A stretch of DNA of 64,000 bases from Cordia subcordata (GCA_028554755.1 JAPTOF010000001.1:37653501-37717500), one strand, 5' to 3'. Positions 12,163-23,290 are shown, numbered from the stretch's first letter. Made by a program: numbers and translations. Notes: generated from the letters alone by a model not told the origin.

Positions 12163-12829
12163 TGTTAGAATTAAGAATAAGAAATTTGAATAACAAAACA
12201 TTGCATGTAAAGAGAAACGTTCAGAGCATTTGTTACACTTATTGGCTTTAATATGCAATTATTACTATAATGATGAATATTTGATGATGACTTTCAAATG
12301 CATTACTTTGTGGTTATGGCTGTGCTTTGTAACACCTTTCTTTGTTTTCTCTCTTATTATTATGGAGTTAACTGGTGTAATTATTTAGTTAGATCTTTTT
12401 TTTATAAATAGTGGCATCTTTTACTTTGCATAGATACAATACTTTTGAACTTTTAATCCATAGCATATTATTTTCTTTGAATTTTTAAACTTTTAATCCA
12501 TAGCATATTATTTTCTTTGAATTTTCTTTTTCGCACATCATTAGTTATTTGAGAGAGGTTCTATACTTTCAGTTCGAAAGTTTCTTGAGTTGGAGTACTA
12601 CCATACGCTAAGAAGGTAATAGTCGTTGTATTCTGGAAAGGATACGCCACACTTCTTAGCACCGATAGAGGGAGCGTAAATCCCTTAAGGACATCATTTA
12701 CGAGCCTCGGCTAAGTTTATTTTCCTATTTCTACATCCTACATTCTATAACTGGATTATAACTATTTTTTACTCGTGCGGCTATTTCTTTATACTAGTTG
12801 TTATTTATTTATTTTTTCTATTTCCAACA
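12163..12829 (+). mobile_element. Solo LTR of a copia-like retrotransposon (family L, copy 1)
   Basis: A 667-bp segment begins TGTTAGAATT and ends TTCCAACA, the standard TG..CA termini. It is flanked by TATGT (12158-12162) and TATGC (12830-12834), a one-mismatch 5-bp target duplication. A TATAAATAGTGG promoter box lies near 12412. A 40-bp direct duplication lies at 12448-12527. No internal coding region is attached, so it is a solo LTR. A related copy lies inverted at 13673-14590. Confidence 0.65.
12448..12527. repeat. 40-bp tandem duplication inside the LTR
   Basis: Two nearly identical 40-bp units start AACTTTTAATCC at 12448 and 12488. They lie just downstream of the TATA box of the solo LTR. 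Confidence 0.85.
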
Positions 12830-12849
12830 TATGCATCTCTCCATCCATA

Positions 12850-13220
12850 TGTAGATGGTAATGATATAGTACAAATAATTTTTAGATGTTATTAAGTGAA
12901 AATTTACTGTTATTTTTGTCAACATTCACACATAATTTTGTGAACATCAATATATAGCCTTTTGAAGACTAAGAATGTAAATATCATAAGTGTTAAACCT
13001 CATATTTACTATGTGAACATTTATCGTTCACTTTGTGAATATTGAACATTCTTGTACAATCTTTTAAAAACTAGGAAATCATAAATTGTGAACCCCATAA
13101 TTTTTCATTGGAGTGTAAAGCTATGAACATTCCACCTTCACAATGTGAACATCCATATGTAACCTTGTGAATGTAGAATACCTTGTTTTTTAGATAATTA
13201 AACCTGAAGCATTTAATGTT
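12850..13220. repeat. Degenerate GTGAACAT array
   Basis: Repeated motifs (GTGAACATC, TTCACTTTGTGAA, TTCACAATGTGAACATCC, CTTGTGAATGT) recur every 20-60 bp. Similar motifs recur at 15540-15790 and 54710-54800. The origin is unknown. Confidence 0.5.
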
Positions 13221-13537
13221 TTTGTGCAGGCTGATGATGACTAGTCATTTCACATGTTTCTTTAAGAACTAGAAGTTCTAATTGTGCAAGTTGAGTTAGT
13301 TGAATTGTAATGCTTTTATCAGGTGTAGAATTGACCATGATAATTGAACAGGGTTGAAAGAGCTAGACATGGATTCAGGGTGAAGATTCTGAAATCTATT
13401 TCTCAACAAACATGATCACTTCTCACGTCTTGGTATCTAACTTGCTATTCTCCATTGAACGGTTCAACCAAGCGATCAATTGCTACTTTTTGAAGAGTTT
13501 CATTTGTGAAGATAGCCCTAAATCTATATCTAATGCA

Positions 13538-13603
13538 AGGTCAAAAGGTTTGTTAATCTAGGTCAAATGGTTTGTTAATCTAGGTCAAATGGTTTGTTGA
13601 TCT
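13538..13603. repeat. 22-bp tandem repeat, three copies
   Basis: Three consecutive units of AGGTCAAAAGGTTTGTTAAT plus CT, differing at single bases, at 13538, 13560 and 13582. Confidence 0.85.
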
Positions 13604-13672
13604 GTAACGTAATTCTTTTATGTAATATCAAAGAGTTACTTCTATTCGAAAATAATATGCAAAACTAGAATT

Positions 13673-14590
13673 CATAATATAAATAGAAAGAATAAATAAA
13701 ACTATTATTAGATTTAAAACAAACTTACAACAGATATCAATAGAATAAAATGCATAAGTAAAATGTAGAAAATAGTAAAATAGTCAAGGCTCTTAGAACG
13801 ATTTCCTTAAGGGATTTACACCCCCTCAATCGGTTCTAGAGGGGTGTGACATATCCCTTCTAGGATACAACGGCTATATATCTCTTGACATTGATTGCAA
13901 GTCTTCGACAACGATTTACAAACTGGTAAGTGAAGAACTCTGTTCGTAGAATGCAAACTAGAATGTTGAAATGTTCGGAAATTAAAAGTCAGAAGTTTTT
14001 GTTTTGTACCCTATACGACGTAACCCCAAGAGTCCTCATATGCACTAGTTGACAGCTTTTATTTATAATTTAGGAGATGTGTAACAACCAATAAGGCATT
14101 CAAAGAGGAATTAGTAACAACCATAAAATATACCATCACTCCTGGGCTTTAGTGCTAGCATTAGTGGAGAGTTTTGTAACCAACACAATACATGTCATAA
14201 CTCCTGGGCTTTATTCCAGAATTAAATGACTTTCAGTTATGAACCACTTTGAATTTCTGTCCGAAAGGATCAAACCAAACCAAGCCACACCCATGCCGCG
14301 TCCTTGAGACAAGCTGGCCGAGTTGAGCCAATGCGTGTACATGTGTGATGGTTTTTAATACCAAGCCCGATATGTATACCCCTATAAGGTGAATAAAATC
14401 ATGCAACTAAACTAGTTAATAACCCAACTTTGATTGATAATTTTTTATTCACCACAAGCCCATTTTTATATGTAAATATACCATGATCATCTACTCAAAA
14501 CACAATCCAACCCGTTAGATAAGCGGGACCCAACCCAATTTTCGGGTCAAAGTGGCTTTGACCTCTATGTCAAAAATCATAATTCTAACA
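13673..14590 (-). mobile_element. Related copia-like LTR, inverted (family L, copy 2)
   Basis: Read on the minus strand it begins TGTTAGAATTATG at 14590, the same start as the LTR at 12163. It shares a conserved block (complement of CCTTAAGGGATTTAC near 13807, GGATACAACGGCTAT near 13862) with 12600-12720. A TATAAATAAAAGC box lies near 14060. The distal end near 13673 is diverged and no clear target duplication was found, so borders are approximate. Confidence 0.55.
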
Positions 14591-15225
14591 ACTTCTTACT
14601 TGTAGCCTTCCCTCCCTTCCGCCTTCTTTTCTTCCATGCAAATCATTACTTGGGGGACTATTTTTGTGTTTTGCAGTTGTATTCAACAGATGCAGACAAT
14701 ACTTTATAAAAATTTGTTCTTCTATTGTTCAAAGGGTAAAAGAAAAAACTTTGTGCTTGTAAAGAAAGTTGAAGCACAAATGTTGCTTGTTTCTCATCTT
14801 GTTTGTGATTGTAAACTTATATGTTCACACTTTTTTTTCTGTAGGTTTATAATTTTTATTTTATAGGTTCATAATTTTTCATTATTTACAGATTTCAAAT
14901 TATATGTTTGGATGAAATACTTCTTGATTAAATTGAGCTGAATTTGCAGTTCTCACTGATCCAAATTTATTTTAGAGCATGAGTATTTATCTTAATTAAT
15001 CTTTTTGTTAAAAATATGTGTCACTGGTATGAAAAGCCAATTAAACATTCAATGAGAAAAAAGAGCAGTATTTGAATCTCATCAAATATTGTAAATTTTT
15101 AGATCTACTTCCATGTTAATATATACAATATTTCTTATTAAATTCACTTTTTAAAAATAAAGAAGAAAAAGTAATAAAAAGTCAGAATTACCACAATGGT
15201 TGAAGATGAAAAGCACAGAACTTTC
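14591..15225. other. Intergenic, nothing recognised
   Basis: AT-rich; a few TTCACA/GTTCATAATTTT motifs near 14820-14880 resemble the array at 15540-15790. No gene recognised. Confidence 0.45.
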
Positions 15226-15246
15226 TCAAATTTTAACTCATTTCTC

Positions 15247-15317
15247 ATATGATTTGAATCCGAGACCTTATTTTTAGAGAAAATAGTCTCAACTACTTGA
15301 GTTACATTCTTATCCTC
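15247..15317 (-). mobile_element. tRNA-derived SINE head
   Basis: On the minus strand, TAACTCAAGTAGTTGAG (A-box-like) is followed about 35 bp later by GGTCTCGGATTCAAATC (B-box-like), the layout of an internal RNA polymerase III promoter. It closely matches the SINE inserted at 36000-36076. The 3' body may extend left to about 15150. Confidence 0.6.
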
Positions 15318-15539
15318 AATCAAGTTAATTTATTATTAGAGTTAAATAAGCAAAGATTAGTATCAAATTTACCAATTACTTTTCCACCTAACTTATGTTG
15401 AAAGCGAATAAGGTGATACAATAAAGACCAAAAGATTTCATATGATTTTCTTGTTGTCATCGAATAGGTTAAAGATTAAAAAAGGCAATGTGATCTTCAG
15501 CCAAAAAGTAAAAATTCAATAGTCAAAGCATCCCAATGC

Positions 15540-15790
15540 ATATTCACAAAATTTCCAATGTATGTTCACAAATTTTGTAACTCTTGTTTACAACTATTAT
15601 AATCTATTAGAAATTTCATACGTTCACAAGTTTTATTTCATATGTTCACAATTTTTATACTATATTTTTACAATTTTTATACGTTTATAATTTTTGTATT
15701 ATACATTTATGATTTTTATATTATATGTTCACGATTGACAAATAACATGTTTATAACTTGTGGCCAACATGTTCACCCCTGTAGACTATA
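15540..15790. repeat. Degenerate TATGTTCACAATTTTTA repeat array
   Basis: Units of about 22-25 bp carrying TGTTCACAA or TTTACAATTTTTATA recur at least eight times with heavy divergence. They resemble the complement of the motifs at 12850-13220. Confidence 0.6.
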
Positions 15791-16077
15791 CACGTTCACA
15801 ACTTTGATCGAAATGATCACAAATTTGTGCAATATGTTTATTCTCCAAATTAAAAAAAAGAAAAAAAAACCTTAACTTCAAAATGCAAGCCATCTATAAT
15901 GTTCTTATCAATTTGTAAATATTTCAAATACACTAAGCTAAGGATTAGCCACGTTATAGATAAGTCTCTTGTAAAATTACTTTAGGCCTCCTTAGTCACT
16001 CCTATAATCAAGTGCATACATTGATGTACATACTTTTTATATGACCAATAACAAAAACACATCACTGTGATATTCTT

Positions 16078-16400
16078 TACCATCACCACCATCAGGGACA
16101 ACCTCCATCGTTGCCAGCACTGCAGAAACCCCAACTACGTCACAAAAATCATTCTTATTTCATTCTCCGAATCACAAAAAGAGAAAAAACACCAAAAACC
16201 AAGCTGCCGCCACCACATCGCCGGCACAAAAACCCCAACCACGTCGCGAGAATCACTATTGTTTCGTTTTCTTAATCAGAAAAAGAAAAAAAAAACTCCA
16301 AAATGCAAGCTACCACCACCATCAATGACGACTTCCACCACTGTCATCGCCACAAAAACCTCAACCACACCACAAAAATTACTCTTATTGATTTTGTTAA
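16078..16400. repeat. Three degenerate tandem repeats of about 105-125 bp
   Basis: Each unit has a CCACCACCA-rich start, an AAAACCCCAACCACGTC-type block, then ATCACTATTGTTTCG and an A-rich linker. Units start near 16082, 16205 and 16311. A 140-codon frame runs through them, but its protein is low complexity and repeated, so it is not called a gene. Confidence 0.65.
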
Positions 16401-16615
16401 GTTGTTCGTTGAGATCTTGTTGCTGTGATGCTGTTGAAGATCGTTCGACCACAAGAGATGCCTATGGATTTAGATATCTTAGCTTATGATTTTGTTAAGC
16501 TGCTTGAGACAGAATTGGGGGGGGGGGAGAGAGAGAGTGAGTGGATAGGCAGAGAGAGAGCTAGGTCAATAGAGAAGAGAAGGCGTGTGTCACACGCGCC
16601 TGAGGGTGTATGATA

Positions 16616-16620
16616 AACTT
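16616..16620. repeat. Target-site duplication, left (AACTT)
   Basis: AACTT here matches AACTT at 22183-22187 immediately outside the two LTRs. This marks the insertion as one integration event. Confidence 0.9.
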
Positions 16621-16951
16621 TGTTGGGGAAAAAATGCAAACATGAAGAATACGAGAAGAAATAACGGACACAAGAATTACGTGGTTCGGCTTTGAAGCCT
16701 ACGTCCACGGGCAGCAGAGAATAATTTTATTATTGATCACGAATGCTACAAGGCTCTCACTTTGATTTCTTTCTCACACATAACATAATGAGTATTGCCA
16801 CATATTTATAGTGCAAAGGTTTTCTAAACCTGTTAAGCAGAAAAGGCAACTAATTAATTATGTGCTACAAAAGGTAACAAGCGAATAAGGTAATATGCTA
16901 ACAAGGAAATCTGCTATTCTTGTTGCCCAAGAATACGGGCCACATTCAACA
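16621..16951 (-). repeat. 3' LTR of the copia element
   Basis: 331 bp, with TGTTGAATGTGG at its minus-strand start and CCCCAACA at its end. It aligns along its whole length with 21851-22182. Confidence 0.92.
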
Positions 16952-16963
16952 AATCTCCACATT
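16952..16963 (-). other. Polypurine tract of the copia element
   Basis: On the minus strand AATGTGGAGATT lies directly before the 3' LTR, the expected position and composition of the plus-strand primer. Confidence 0.7.
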
Positions 16964-17022
16964 GGCACGTATTCGCTCCAATTAATACACCATCATCCCT
17001 GCAGCCAACTACCTCTAAGAGC

Positions 17023-18549
17023 TCAATGCTCCGCACCGCAAATAGCAACCAAGTCCAAGCAATGCTTAAACTTGCTGACTAGAACCACCTTAGTCATCAT
17101 ATCTGCTGGATTCTCATGTGTAGATATCTTCTGCACCAATATGATTCCTTGTGATACAACATCTCTGATAAAGTGATATCTGATATCAATGTGTTTAGTC
17201 ATCTCATGATACATCTGATTTTTCGTCAGATGGATTGCACTCTGGCTATCACAAAAGACTGCACTTGTATCTTACTGCAGTCCAAGATCACGAACCAGGC
17301 TTTGTAACCACATGGCCTCCTTCACAGCTTCTGCAATTGCCATGTACTCCGCTTCAGTAGTTGACAATGCCACAGTAGACTGTAATGTCGTTTTCCAACT
17401 GATAGCACATCCAGAGAGAGTAAACATGCAACCCGTCAGAGATCTTTTCTTATCAAGGTCACCCGCAAAGTCTGAATCACAATAACCCACCAACCTCGCG
17501 CAATCTCCAGTCATCTTGTTAAACAGTAAACCTACATTTACAGTGCTACGCAAATATCTCATTATCCATTTCACCGCTTTCCAGTGTACTTTCCCAGGTG
17601 ATGTCATATACCTGCTCACAACACTAATTGCATGTGAAATGTCAGGACGAGTGCACACCATAGCATACATCAAGCTACCAACAGCACTCGAGTATGGAAC
17701 ATGAGACATCTGCTCCACCTCTTCCTCGGTTTTAGGTGACAAATCTGCAGACAATTTGAAATGAGCAGCAAGCGGCACACTCACAGGCTTAGCTTTAAGC
17801 ATCCCAAAACACTCTAGCACCTTCTAAATATAACTTTGTTGAGACAAGAATAGCTTCCCAGCGTTTCTATATCTGTGAATCTCCATGCTAAAAATCTTCT
17901 TCGCTGCTCCAAGATCCTTCATCTCAAACTCATCACCTAGCTGCTTCTTTAATTCGTCGATTGCAGACATGCTTTTAGCAGCAATAAGCATATCATCGAC
18001 ATACAACAACAAGTACACAAACGAACCATCTGGAAGCTTCTTGAGATATACACAGCTGTCGTAGGCACTCCTTGTGTATCCAGCACCTATCATGAATGTG
18101 TCAAATCTCTTGTACCATTGCTGAGGCGACTGCTTCAACCCATACAAGGACTTTTTCTTTTTGCAAACATGGTTCTCCTTACCAGGAACTACATATCCCT
18201 CCGGTTGACTCATGTAAATTTGCTCTTCAAGATCACCATGCAAAAACGCAGTTTTCACATCTAGCTGCTCAAGCTCTAAGTCATGAAGAGCAACCAAGGC
18301 AAGTCAAACCCTGATGGAACTATGCTTTACAACCGGAGAGAACACTTCGTTGAAGTCAACACCCTCCCTTTGTGTATAGCCTTTTGCCACCAACCGTGCC
18401 TTGTATCGAGGACCTTCAACCCCTAAAGTACCTTCCTTTTTCTTGTAAACCCATTTGCAACCGACAACGTGCTGTCCCTTAGGCAATTCAACAAGCTCCC
18501 ATGTTTGATTCTTATGAAGAGACTCAATCTCCTTACTCATGGCACCCAC
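17023..18549 (-). pseudogene. Copia reverse transcriptase / RNase H region, broken
   Basis: This region encodes the polymerase end of the element, which copies element RNA into DNA. Four fragments are read on the minus strand. 18304-18549 holds the RT start ([24 protein letters not shown]). 17824-18297 holds the RT core, with the catalytic YVDDMLIA motif intact and LDVKTAFLHGDL carrying another catalytic Asp. 17272-17820 holds the thumb and RNase H (YCDSDFAGD, STTEAEYMA). 17023-17214 holds the tail (TKHIDIRYHFIRD, ADMMTK). Stops or frameshifts near 18300, 17822 and 17271 separate them. The catalytic residues remain, which suggests fairly recent decay. Family assignment is confident; activity is ruled out by the breaks. 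Confidence 0.93.
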
Positions 18550-18714
18550 CTACTGAGCAAAATCTTTCCCAGATATAGCCTCTTTGTATGAATTCGGCTC
18601 ATGTCCTTCAATTGTTTCAGGAATAGTCAAAGCATAAGCAACAAGATCAGTGTATCCGTACCTTTGAGGCTCTCTAATCTGTCTTCTTTCTCGCCCAGTG
18701 GCAATGCTGTACTT

Positions 18715-20292
18715 CTATAGTTCAGGCACATTTTGATCATGTACCTCAGTTGGTTGAGTCGGCTGAATTTGACTGCTACTATTGCTAGATGGAACATTTG
18801 GAACATCAGCAAATACCTCCACCTGCTCTTTGACACCGTGGTCTAAACCAGCTACCGTTTTCTCCTTTTCTTGGTCTAATAAAGCAGACTCATTGAATAT
18901 GATATCCCTGCTGATGAGGAAAGCTGGAGACTTTGTATCTGTGCACCACAACCTATAACCTTTCCTCTCGGACGCATAGCCTAGAAATATGCATTTCTTT
19001 GCCCTCGGCTCCAACTTGCCATCTTTCACGTGAGCGTATGCAGGGCAACTGAACACCCTCAATTGAGAGTAGTCAGCAGGCTTACCAGACCATAACTCAA
19101 AAGGAGTTTTCAATTCAATAGCTTTGGATGGAGACCTATTCATCAAGTAGCATGCCGTATTGACGGCTTCAGCCCAAAAGTCTTGACTCAAACCAGATTG
19201 GGAGAGCATACAACGAGCTCTCTTCACTAGAGTTCTATTCATGCGTTCTACAACTCCATTCTGTTGTGGTGTCCTTACACATGTGCGGTGTCTCACAATG
19301 CCATGTTTCCTGCAGAACTCATCAAACTCTTTATTGCAATATTCCAACCCATTGTCAGTCCTAAGACGCTTAATTTGTTTACCACTCTGCTTCTCAATCA
19401 ACGTCTTCCACTCGATAAATGTTAGAAACGCCTCATCTTTAATTTTCAAGAAGTATACCCACACCATCCGAGAGTATGCATTAATGAAAGTGATATAATA
19501 CCTGGTACCTTTCTTGGAAGGAACTTTTTTAGGACCCCAAAGATCAGAATGAATATAATCAAGTGTACCTTTGGTGTTCTCCTGCCCCTTGCTGAATTTC
19601 ACCCTGGTTTGCTTTTCAAACACACAATGCTCGCAGAATTCAAGCTTTCCAGTTCTTTGTCCACAAAGCAAATCTCTCTTGCTCAGCTCGGTCAGTCCTC
19701 TTTCGCTTATATGGCCCAACCTTTTGTGCCATAACTGCGTCGTGTCATTATCACTCTCCTTGGATGTAATACCAGAACACAGAATCAGACTACCTTGAAG
19801 GACATATAGGCCGCCAGTCAAGTTCCCTTTCAAGAGCACAATTGCACCTTTGGTCATCTTTAAGACACCATTCTCACTTCGGAATTTGTATCCATGAGAA
19901 TCCAAACGCCCAAGAGAAATCAAGTTTTTCTTCAGCTCCGGTACATGTCAACACTCGAGAGATCTTGTAATACCATCAAACATCTTGATATTTACGATGC
20001 CCATTCCCTCCACCTTCAACGAAAGATCATTGCCTAGAAAGACTTTCCCTTCTCTTTTAGAATAAGAAGAGAACCAATCGCGCCTAGGACACATATGGAA
20101 CGTTGCACCAGTATCAAGAATCCATTGATTATGCCACTGTGATCCACTCACAGTCAAAACTTCCCCGGTACTACTCAAGTTATCTCCATAATCACAAGAC
20201 TTCCACCACATTAGCTGAATTCTCCACCTTTTTCTTTCCCTTTTTCGCTTTTGGACATTCTTTCTTAATGTGACCCTTTTCACCACACTCAA
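18715..20292 (-). pseudogene. Copia protease and integrase region, broken
   Basis: 19948-20292 encodes the aspartic protease (WILDTGATFHMCP, with the catalytic DTGA). The zinc knuckle just before it lies in a shifted frame. 18715-19923 encodes integrase: an HHCC zinc-binding start (LWHKRLGHIS ... CEHCVFEKQ), then the DDE core with Asp in YIHSDLWGP, Asp in LRTDNGLEY and the downstream Glu in PQQNGVVERMN. GKPADYSQLRVFSCPAY and CIFLGYASERKGYRLW form the copia-type C-terminal part. A frame break near 19925-19947 splits protease from integrase, and another follows 18715. Confidence 0.93.
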
Positions 20293-20293
20293 A
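20255..20293 (-). pseudogene. Gag zinc knuckle with a lost first cysteine
   Basis: The minus-strand frame reads LFECGEKGHIKKEC, matching the CX2CX4HX4C nucleic-acid-binding knuckle, except that the first Cys position is Leu. It lies in a different frame from the gag fragment upstream (stop near 20343) and the protease fragment downstream. Confidence 0.75.
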
Positions 20294-20342
20294 CAAAGGT
20301 AACTTCCTTGTTCTTGATTTTGACCTTGACTTGCTTTTCTTT

Positions 20343-21005
20343 CTACTCAAAATCCCCTCTATTCTCTCGATCTCCTCTACTCACTAAACCTTCCCCATGA
20401 ACTTCTTCCCTATGTCTCGGAATATGTGTTTGAAGATCCTTCGATTTTAATGAAGTAATCACATCTTCAAAGGTAATTTTATCCCTCCCGTGCAACATAG
20501 TGTCCACAAAGTTCATATATGAAGGCGGTAAGGAGCATAATACGATCATAGCTTGGTCTTCGTCATCAATTTTAACATCCACATCCTTCAAAACAATAAA
20601 ACAAGAGGTAAACTCATCAAGATGTTGTTTTAGTGAGGTACCTTCTTTCATTCTAAGATGATACAATCGCTTCTTCAAGTAGAGGCGATTTGTGAGAGAT
20701 TTAGATGCATACAATTCCACCAAAGTATTCCAAGCCTCAATTGCTGTCGTTTTCTCAGCAATCTCTAGCAATACTTCATTTGTCACAGACATATGTATTG
20801 CACTCAAGGCTTTCGCTTCGAGTTCTTCTCTTGCTGCTAGTTCCGTCTTTTCCGGGATCACTTCTTCAATTACTTTCCAAAGTCCCTGCATTGTCATAAA
20901 TGCCTTGAATCTGATCCTCCATAGACTGAAACTCATTCTCCCATCAAACTTCTCGATTTCAAACTTTTCACCTGTGGAAGACATCTTCGTTTGCTCAAAA
21001 CTCAC
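20343..21005 (-). pseudogene. Copia gag capsid region
   Basis: A 220-residue fragment starting MSFEQTKMSSTGEKFEIEKF. It shows the UBN2/retrotrans_gag signature of plant copia elements (FDGRMSFSLWRIRFKAFM near the start, AWNTLVELYASKSLTNRLYL, then LHGRDKITFEDVITSL). This is the particle-forming protein. It ends at a stop just before the zinc knuckle, so gag is no longer fused to the downstream domains. Start chosen at the first Met because the leader upstream is non-coding. Confidence 0.9.
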
Positions 21006-21080
21006 ACGTCGGGATGGAATTTTGGCTCAATGGATCGCAAAAACGGATTCAGCATGTCGAAAAACCTTAGGAACACCCCT

Positions 21081-21305
21081 GGTCAACTTTGGTCAACACC
21101 GGTCAAAGTTAAACATGTTGGTCAAAGTCAACACTGTCCCTAAACACGTACTTTGGAGCAAAATCTGGAAAAACAGAGCCCAAAAATGGACTCAGCACGT
21201 TGAAAAATGTGGGGTAAGGCTCTGGTCAAACTCGGTCAACCCTCGGTTAATGGTCAATGGTCAAAGTCAATCCCGGTCAACGCGGTCAAACAGGTCAACT
21301 GGTCT
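21081..21305 (-). promoter_or_regulatory. Cluster of W-box-like TTGAC motifs in the copia leader
   Basis: Thirteen GTCAA cores (TTGAC on the element's sense strand, most of them TTGACC) lie within about 225 bp between the 5' LTR and gag. TTGAC(C/T) is the core site of WRKY transcription factors. Two diverged tandem units seem to underlie the cluster (GGATTCAGCATGTCGAAAAA and GGACTCAGCACGTTGAAAAA blocks). A regulatory role is inferred only. Confidence 0.5.
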
Positions 21306-21835
21306 CTTTTTTTTTTTGTTTCAGGACTAAATCTAAGCCCAAATAAAAATTCTTTTTTTATTCTTTTGGCCTAAACTAAGCCCAAACCCAAAAAAAAATT
21401 TATTATTTTTCTGGTCTAGAACCCAAGCCCAACAAAAAATTAATTAACCCAAGACCCAAGACCTAGCCAAAATTGGACAAGGCCACTACCCAGGCCTGAT
21501 CCAAATAAACCCAAAGACCCAAAGCCTACAAACCTTAAACTTGCTTTACAAATTTAAACCAATTTCCTAAAAAAAAAAAACCTGAATACCCAAAACCAAC
21601 TTCAAGAGCATGCGAACTCTATCTTCTTCGCTTGTTCTTCAAATCCAAACATGAACCACAACTCGCCGACGCAAGCTTCCACTCCAGCCACCAACACTTA
21701 ACGTAGATAGCACCGGAGCACTCCTCGCCGAACAAAGACCTTTGTTTGGTTAGGCACCTTTTGGTTTGAGAAATTTTGGTTTCACAGTGAGTTTTGATTT
21801 TTTCTTTTTTCCTCAAGTAGCGGATTAATACCTAA
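21306..21835. other. Untranslated leader of the copia element
   Basis: Sequence between the W-box cluster and the primer-binding site, with repeated AAGCCCAA-type motifs near 21337-21500. No open frame is recognised. Confidence 0.6.
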
Positions 21836-21847
21836 GCTCTGATGTCA
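21836..21847 (-). other. Primer-binding site of the copia element
   Basis: On the minus strand TGACATCAGAGC sits two bases inside the 5' LTR. It matches the initiator-Met tRNA primer site TGGTATCAGAGC at all but two positions. Confidence 0.75.
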
Positions 21848-21850
21848 GTT

Positions 21851-22182
21851 TGTTGGGCAAAAACATGCTAACACGAAGAATACGAGAAGAAATAACGGAC
21901 ACAAGAATTACGTGGTTCGGCTTTGAAGCCTACGTCTATGGGCAGCAGAGAATAATTCTATTATTGATCACGAATGCTACAAGGCTCTCACTTTGGTTTC
22001 TCTCTTACACATAACATAATGCGTATTGCCACGTATTTATAGTGCAAAGATTTCCTAATCCTATTAAGCAGAAAAGGCAACTAATTAATTATGTGCTACA
22101 AAAGGTAACAAGCGAATAAGTTAATATGCTAACAAGGAAATCTGCTATTCTTGTTGCTCAAAAATACGGGCCACATTCAACA
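21851..22182 (-). repeat. 5' LTR of the copia element
   Basis: 332 bp with TG..CA termini. In minus orientation a TATAAATAC box near 22035 could start transcription of the element. Confidence 0.92.
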
Positions 22183-22187
22183 AACTT
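22183..22187. repeat. Target-site duplication, right (AACTT)
   Basis: Matches 16616-16620 exactly. Confidence 0.9.
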
Positions 22188-23290
22188 TGGGTATACGTAG
22201 ATTAGGGTGTATGTTATAGTTTGTGGTAAGTATCAATGCTAATGTTATCCAATTATGAGTTAGTATGTGATTTTGTGTTGATCCTCATGTCAATCAACAT
22301 TCTTACGGATTAAGCGAACATCTCCTTTATAAACGAAGATGAAATCTCTAATTGTTACAGGTAGCATGCTAATTAGCAATGATTAAACATCAATTTCATG
22401 ACATAATCCAAAACTACTGATGTCATGAAGGGCTAACAAATTAATTTGACCTAAATTATTCATAATAAGTAAGAAGTCATTCTCCCATCATTTTTGAAAT
22501 TTTTGAGTCTTGCTAAAAGCGAAATTATGCCTCATGTATTAGAGTTCAAATATCTCAACTTACTTGCTAGTCAAGCACTTACATTGTTATATAAGAACAC
22601 CAAAGAAGTATTTGAGAACCCAATCATTGACATGGTACGATATTGATGCATTTATATATGTTAGGCCAATGTCCCATCACACTTCATCGTCCACGTTGCT
22701 TCCATGGGCCAAATTACTCTTTCTCGGATGCCGAATTAAACTCGGTAGTGTGCATCGACATACTTTTACACTTGTCAATTCTCTTTATATGCAATCTTAT
22801 CTCAAACTAGGGTGTTTGACCCGTAGGATGTTACGGTGTCATATGTTTTTATATTTTTATTTTACATAATTTAGATGATTATTATATAATTAAATTGTGA
22901 ATAAGTTTTTTACATTAAAGAATTTAATAATATGTTAAACTTATATTTTTTGATCTAGCTAATATTCATGAGATTTAGAATGAAAAGCTAAAATTCAAGA
23001 TATTATTTTTTTGAATTTTTTAATTAATTTTGTTTATAAATGAAGATTAACTATTCAACAAATAAATAAAATATTTAAAAAAGTAATCATATATACGGTG
23101 ATATGTGACATCCCACCGACGTATGAAATGAAAAAAGCATCTCGCGCATCAAACAATGACAAGCACTCACATAGTACCCCTATTTTAATCAAGTTAAGAA
23201 ACTATTTTGTCCAATTTTATAATTTGATAAAACAGTGTTTTAAATAGTATTTGTATTTGAAAAACCGTTTGAGGTATTATCTCTAAAACA
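22188..23290. other. Intergenic, no gene recognised
   Basis: AT-rich. The 101-codon frame at 22564-22869 shows no recognisable domain or signal. Confidence 0.5.

Larger units (their letters stand above)
16621..22182 (-). mobile_element. Full-length Ty1/copia retrotransposon, mutated
   Basis: A 5562-bp element in minus orientation with two LTRs of about 331 bp, a 5-bp target duplication (AACTT), a primer-binding site, a polypurine tract, and gag, protease, integrase, reverse transcriptase and RNase H in copia order (integrase before RT). Length and order match the Tnt1-like group. The coding frame is broken by several stops and frameshifts (for example near 20343, 19930, 18550, 18300, 17822 and 17270), so it cannot make its own polyprotein. 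The LTRs differ at roughly 19 positions by eye (about 94% identity), so the insertion is not very recent. Confidence 0.95.

Noticed and set aside
11987..12196. Tyr/Ile-rich reading frames on both strands
   Set aside because: They translate a TA/TG microsatellite; every frame stays open because the repeat lacks stop codons, not because it is coding.
13538..13603. Possible CRISPR-like array
   Set aside because: Three adjoining 22-bp units without spacers are a simple tandem repeat, and the genome is eukaryotic.
16067..16489. 140-codon plus-strand frame
   Set aside because: It runs through three degenerate tandem repeats, its protein is low complexity, and it has no recognisable domain or splice support.
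20692..21330. 212-codon plus-strand frame
   Set aside because: It is the antisense shadow of the copia gag region and leader; the gag homology lies on the minus strand.
22564..22869. 101-codon plus-strand frame
   Set aside because: No signal peptide, domain or similarity pattern recognised; composition matches surrounding DNA.
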